The notes under the pieces were generated by a model that ran no database searches, was not told the DNA's origin, and worked only from the letters and a program-made list of their open reading frames with translations. Position numbers and translations under genes: made by a program. Shown piece after piece: positions 59,601-64,000 of a DNA stretch of 64,000 nucleotides. The first letter of the stretch is position 1. Each line of letters begins with the position of its first letter. Source of the DNA: Cordia subcordata (taxonomy: Eukaryota; Streptophyta; Magnoliopsida; Boraginales; Cordiaceae); contig JAPTOF010000005.1 of the NCBI GenBank assembly GCA_028554755.1, positions 7,015,501 to 7,079,500 on the forward strand, written 5' to 3'.

Positions 59601-62600
59601 CTCTCCTCAAAGGTAATCCTCTGGGCTATTTCAAACGGCAAACCAATCTCCCCAACGCCTTTGTACGGGTCTCCAGTGATAACACTCCTAGAAGAAAATC
59701 CAGACCCTTTGCGGATGAACAAAGTCTTCATCTTCTCCAGCCAAGCTTTAGTAGACGAATCATTTAATTCTTTTTTGATGCCAAAACGTTTATCTACATC
59801 ACGTGATGCCTGGAAAGGAATAATATAAAAGAAAAATATTATTCAATATAAAAGAAAAATATTATTCAAAATAATGCAGGATCTTTACTTCAGCACCAAC
59901 TTTAGTGACTTTTTGGAATTTTGGGTCTGATGTGGATGTTTCAAGGATTGTCAAGGTTCAATTGCAATAGTATCATACAAGATAGATTGGAAATTGATGG
60001 TGATGATGTATGGTACCAGATCCAAAAACTAGAACCGCATTTCCAGCAGCACATAGGTACACTTACAAATAATGATTAGACTACCTTTTTTACAAAAATG
60101 ACCAGAATATCCTTGCTTAAAATAATTAATGGAGCACCAAGTTTATTGCTAAACAAGTTCTGCACTCAAGCCCTTGCCAAATAATTATGCTAGCTTTGAA
60201 GTTCAAATTTCACTTCCACTTGTTCTTTGCATAAAAAATTTATCATCTAGATTCTGCTAAAGAAAAAAATAGAAAGAAAAGACACAGGGAGCATGTAAGT
60301 ACCTTCCCTGTGCCCCTGAACTGAAAATACTGTGCAACAGCTGCGTGTAAATCATTAGCTTCAACTTCATGAGATTCAAAATTAGGTATCCCTGACCTGG
60401 AACTTTTGATGATCTCAACTTGTTTCAGCACCTTTTTGAGCAGAGTTAGAGAATGGTCCTATACAGCAACATAAAACAGTGTCACCTGCAAGTTAACCAA
60501 TAAAGATCTACAATATAAGTATGGTCAAGGTCTGATGTCATTTGCTCACTGAAGACATGATATGGCTTCCATCAGAAATGTCGGGCACAGACAAGCAATT
60601 TGGAGGAACCGGTAGGTACTGCAAGATATATCCATCTTGGGGGAAGTATCCTTTAGCTAGTAGCTTTTTTCTAGTCTCCTGAGGAAGTCTTCTTAGCATT
60701 GCCATTACCTGATATTTGTTCCAAATAAGCAAAACATGAAAAAGGATAATCAGAAGAAGCAATCAATCAACAGCTAAAAGAAACACTGAAGCTGATCTTC
60801 TAGCAGCATATCATGCAGTGGCACTTTCCCATCTTAATCCATGCAGTGAATGTACCACAGAGCTGGGGAATAATATATTCTCATAATTTCAGTTGCTGCA
60901 TAATATAGAGTTCCCATTTGTTGTTATACTCTCCTGGGAATATAGTTCACTTTTCTTTCTAAAATTACATGGTGTAATGGGCATATTGTCTCCCTACAAT
61001 AGAGAGTGAATTAAAAGAAGCACCAAAGAAATGTCAAAGCATAAAGGCACACTAACAACTTCATTCCACATGAAACTTTCAGAAGTATAAGCAGCATTGT
61101 AGCTGAAAAAAATTCTATTCCTGCACTTAATTATCAAAGGTCATAAAGCCATTCATAACATATATATTAGAATCATAACAGACTTGAAGGAAAGAAAGAA
61201 CAGCTGTATGATGTTTTCCTTCTTTTATTTTTGTGTGTGTGTTTGGGTGGAGCGGCAGGGGGGGGGGGGGGTGAAGAAAAATGAACAGACTCCTTTCTAC
61301 AGGACAAACCTATCCATGCTATCATAGTAACGAACCTATGATATCCGATATGATATTCAAATATTCAAGGAAAATAGACAGGATAAATCCTATACAGGAA
61401 ATTGGACATAGTCTTTCTTATATAAATTGCCATCACTCGCGTTGAAAATTTATTATCTTCCTGGTCTTCAAATTTTCCATTAATTTGATCAATTAAGTTT
61501 AAAGATTATAAGGTAGAGGACAATGTTTTGTTTACCTCAAAACCTTCAAGCTCTGGATGAGATGGTAGTAGCTCCTATAAGTAATTTCTTTCGTACAATT
61601 TTCTAACTAAATATCACTAGAAAAGTACAAACGCAATTTTAACATTAAATCATAAACTATTCATAATCACGTAGAAAAACATGTCAAAGGTTCTTTCATT
61701 TTAAAATCATTTCCCTTTTTTATGCTAGTTTAGAGGAAATAAATCAAATAATTACTTGGCATTAGATATAAAAACAAAATCGAACAAGAATAACAAACTA
61801 TATCTACATCTAATAAGAGAACAACCAGTTACAAACATTATCAGTCTATGTCAGTGTTCTCCCTTTTAGTTTTAACTTTCCTCGTGGTACTATATGTTTG
61901 ACACAATAAGCAAGATACAATTGCAAAAGAAAATGAGGGCTTGATTAGCAAAGTATTACAAATATTAAGTTAATTTTAAAGTCTATGTAAGGCCTAAAAG
62001 AGGCAACAAGAGAAACTAGTGGCAATGATGATACTCCAACTGTGGGTATCTGTCATACAGTTCACTTGCAAATGGTGCCTTCTCTATATGCCTGACACTA
62101 GTCCAAAAAGCAGTCAAATTTCCAATCTGCTTTTCATGTATACCAATGAGCACATTTTTCAATTCCCAATCATAACCATCCGCAAATATTTTCCAGTCAA
62201 AAGGCACAAAGGTTCAATAGGTCCATTAGAACCATTGGCGCCAATACTGTTAGAGTACAGGGTTATATTTGTAATATTGATAGTCAGTTACAAAGAGGTA
62301 GTTAGAAGAGCACTTTGACAGCTCAGCACTAGCTAGATATAAGACAGTTATAACTGACTGTCTAGTGGTATCTGAGATCTATAAATACCAAGGCTTGTAA
62401 TCATTTTCTAATAATGAAAGATCTTTCTTTTCTCTCAAGTCCAGAGCAGGCATGGTCCTGGTTCTTCCTTGAGCTTCGAAGCTCATTTCCAATGGCTGCC
62501 AAGCTTATCAAACAAGGTTTTTTAATTCATCAAACTGCTAGATTACCCCTTCGCGAACAGATCTCTATTCATTTTTTCTTCAGTTCTCATCCAGAATCTT

Positions 62601-63396
62601 CTTTTCGTCAATTTGTTCAGAATTTAGGGTTTTCTTCATCAAAATTCTCCCCAAAAACTACTCAAATCTTCTCGCCCAGCCTTGAATTTTTGTTCATAGC
62701 TGTTTTTCTTCATTGCGAGCTAATTAATCGATTCAGTTTTCAAATCGCATCACAAAATCATATAATCTCCTCCAATCTCACTTTTTAGCCGAAAACCCTA
62801 ACCCTAACAAGAGTATGCATGGCTTTACCTTCAGATCAATCACTTTCACCAGCCGTGAAATTGCTTATGCAGTATTTTCCTGCCTATGTGAACATCAAAT
62901 TGGATACTCAGAATCATCTTTTTTGGAAAACTCAGTTTCAATCTTTAACAAGAAACTCATAGTCAATGGATTCCAGGAGGTACATTAGCAAGCTAATGGA
63001 TGAACTGGCACACTGGTCAACTCGTTGTCAATGATAAGAATCAACAAAAGCTCTAATTGTTAAAATGATTACACAATTGTCGTCCTGGTACAAAAGAATT
63101 AGGAATAATAAAGATCCCTATTCATAATGCAACCTTGCATAAACTGGGCTTGTCAGTAAAACACATATAAGCAACAAGTTACACAATCTCACTAGTCACT
63201 GTAAGTGGGAGTGCATAAGGAGCCAAACCTCAGAAGGAAGCAAAGGTCGAGAATAGCTATCACCATAGCGAAATCCATACTTCTCAAGGAAAGTCCAACA
63301 ACCTTCTCGGAGCCTTGATCTTGATGGCATTCGCAACTCCAAATAGCACGCACCATCAGTAGTTTTAACTTCATTAATTGAAACTTGTGAAGCCTC
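47604..63396 (-). CDS. NRPE1: NRPE1, largest subunit of RNA polymerase V (5' end outside window)
   Basis: Fourteen exons join in frame: 63229-63396, 60550-60708, 60303-60458, 58076-59809, 57731-57906, 56945-57020, 56725-56849, 54942-55099, 53754-54028, 52141-52314, 51896-52036, 49677-51763, 48668-48782 and 47604-48095, for 2011 residues. All junctions are GT-AG. About the first 100-110 residues, including the N-terminal zinc site, lie beyond the window. Pol V makes scaffold RNAs that guide DNA methylation. The metal-A motif DFDGD is encoded at 59303-59317. Exon 58076-59809 also holds FIRKGSGFSSRSVITGD, INRPPTTHKHSLQAL and the diverged trigger-loop region GDPVGVLAATAMSNPAYK, which separates Pol IV/V from Pol II. 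The C-terminal extension has about 23 WG dipeptides (ARGONAUTE hook), then a DeCL domain (GDGIDFIMV, DGRKQDFSYRKCLENFL) and a second GW repeat. DeCL plus WG repeats identify NRPE1 and exclude NRPD1. It appears intact. Confidence 0.96.
47650..47940 (-). repeat. C-terminal GW minisatellite of NRPE1, 54-bp unit
   Basis: Five units of about 18 residues, pattern RRGWNNANSPSTEETPGP, follow the DeCL domain and run almost to the stop. Each carries one GW dipeptide, so this is a second possible ARGONAUTE-binding tract. Confidence 0.9.
50547..51393 (-). repeat. NRPE1 WG-repeat minisatellite, six units of 141 bp
   Basis: Six 47-residue units of the form SSWGKKLEEPSAQVDDEG followed by AWGSSNNWGNAGKVGKG and LDQSASG. 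Each normally carries three WG sites. Units 3 and 4 are identical in protein. In unit 5 the third site is lost (NNCANTG, codons at 50735-50740). More irregular WG motifs flank the array on both sides (49860-51600). Confidence 0.95.
52745..53012. repeat. Tandem duplication in an NRPE1 intron
   Basis: About 52745-52870 recurs at 52885-53012. Shared parts are CTATTTCATTGTAAA, CACCTCATCTAAACCT and TTTAATTTATTTATTGTC, then CAACACACCCCC or CAATACACCCCC. It lies in the 52315-53753 intron. Confidence 0.8.
57585..57663 (+). repeat. tRNA-derived SINE-like insertion in an NRPE1 intron
   Basis: A box-B GGGTTCGAATCCC at 57602-57614 is followed by a G-rich body (GGGGCTGGGAATTGGGG) and an A tail at 57655-57663. 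It lies antisense to NRPE1 in intron 57021-57730. Box A is weak. Confidence 0.5.
61256..61272. repeat. G homopolymer in an NRPE1 intron
   Basis: About thirteen G in a row following GTGTGTGTTTGGGTGGAGCGG. Length may be unstable in sequencing. Confidence 0.8.
62016..62218 (-). pseudogene. Unrecognised coding-like fragment in an NRPE1 intron
   Basis: A 66-codon open stretch ends in a stop at 62016. It has ordered, non-repetitive composition (FDWKIFADGYDWELKN, FWTSVRHIEKAPFASELYDR). It does not fit between the flanking NRPE1 exons, which join directly (LLPSE to VMAMLRRLP) as in other plants. It may be a captured exon or gene fragment. I do not recognise the family. Confidence 0.35.
62248..62962 (+). 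mobile_element. Copia 5' fragment (LTR plus gag start) in an NRPE1 intron
   Basis: 62248-62452 looks like an LTR: TG start, CTATAAATACC TATA region, and a CA end followed by TGG, where a primer site should begin. Downstream, 62819-62962 encodes a 47-residue gag-like N-terminus (ATG, then YVNIKLDTQNHLFWKTQF, stop). The rest of the element is absent. It is antisense to NRPE1 in intron 60709-63228. Confidence 0.55.
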
Positions 63397-64000
63397 CTGC
63401 AATGTGATGAAGAAAATAAGCAACCAAGTAGCACCGAAGAACCATTCATGATTGGTTATCAATTAGGGGCACATACAATACTTATTCACAAACCAATCAA
63501 CCTTATCTGGAATTATAGAACCCTTTTCCCACTCACATCCCCTGAAAGTAGAGATACCCTTTACCAGTCTTATGGCTGACAGTAATAACAAGCCTACAAA
63601 GCATAACCACCTTCACAACTGGAAAAATTTTACTAAGGACCTACTTTCCGGCAAGTAGAAAACAAATTTTTTACTTATATTTCTCTTAAATTACTCTTAT
63701 TCAAAATCATGCCCATGCCTAATGCCTGTTGAACTTCCTTCAGCATCCATAACAAAATCAGTGGAAAGCCTGTTCAATCTAAAATATTGTCAAAGGAAAG
63801 AATGAGGAAATTATGTAGAGAAGCCTTGATGCAAGAATGTTTGACTACTCATAGACAAACGAGTATAAATGTGCTCGTGTGAATCCCTTCCCTCACACAT
63901 AGGTGCAAACTTCAAGAAAGCATAATCGATGCTGACAAAGGACCAAAAATGCACATTTTCCCAAACTCAATACTACCAGATGACCAAACTTCAAAGGAGA
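63397..64000 (-). other. NRPE1 intron reaching the window edge
   Basis: Sequence upstream of the acceptor at 63397-63398. I find no exon coding for the expected N-terminal zinc-binding residues, so the first exons must lie beyond 64000. Confidence 0.7.

Noticed and set aside
1..64000. CRISPR arrays, rRNA genes, bacterial operons or a plasmid origin
   Set aside because: Nothing of the kind is present; the sequence is plant nuclear DNA with introns, and its direct repeats are minisatellites, LTRs or duplications.

Overview
The window is plant nuclear DNA. It holds intron-rich genes with GT-AG junctions, Ty1/copia LTR retrotransposons, many miniature inverted-repeat elements, a nuclear tRNA-Gly(GCC) and the plant-only gene for the largest subunit of RNA polymerase V. 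Gene structure, AT-rich introns and protein similarity suggest a eudicot. The species cannot be fixed from the sequence alone.

Layout, left to right. (1) 1-2529: an internally deleted Ty1/copia element on the minus strand, cut by the window edge. (2) 2740-7115: a roughly 0.8-kb inverted-repeat type element next to a 5'-truncated, intron-containing pseudogene of the splicing factor CWC22 (plus strand), itself carrying a Tourist-like MITE and an intronic tandem duplication. (3) 7340-10800: mainly MITEs and AT-rich spacer. (4) 10819-14957: a three-exon secreted aspartyl protease gene of the AED3/nepenthesin-like group (minus strand). (5) 17877-23719: a complete but decayed Ty1/copia element (plus strand) with LTRs, a 5-bp target duplication and an unusual self-complementary primer-binding region. 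(6) 23790-33270: repeats and spacer with no gene I can support. (7) 33272-41439: an eight-exon gene for hydroxyproline O-arabinosyltransferase (HPAT/RDN1 family, minus strand) with a 5.2-kb last intron, followed upstream by a leader with a small upstream ORF. (8) 45433-45503: tRNA-Gly(GCC). (9) 47604-63396 and beyond the right edge: NRPE1, the Pol V largest subunit (minus strand), with 14 coding exons visible and only the N-terminal part missing.

The genes are independent plant genes, not an operon. The one thematic link is that NRPE1 acts in RNA-directed DNA methylation, the pathway that silences transposable elements like those filling the rest of the window. I found no convincing new multi-gene system. 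The best leads are the expanding and decaying ARGONAUTE-hook repeat in NRPE1, a second GW repeat after its DeCL domain, the possible self-priming copia element, the HPAT upstream ORF, and three clustered palindromes near 46.7 kb.
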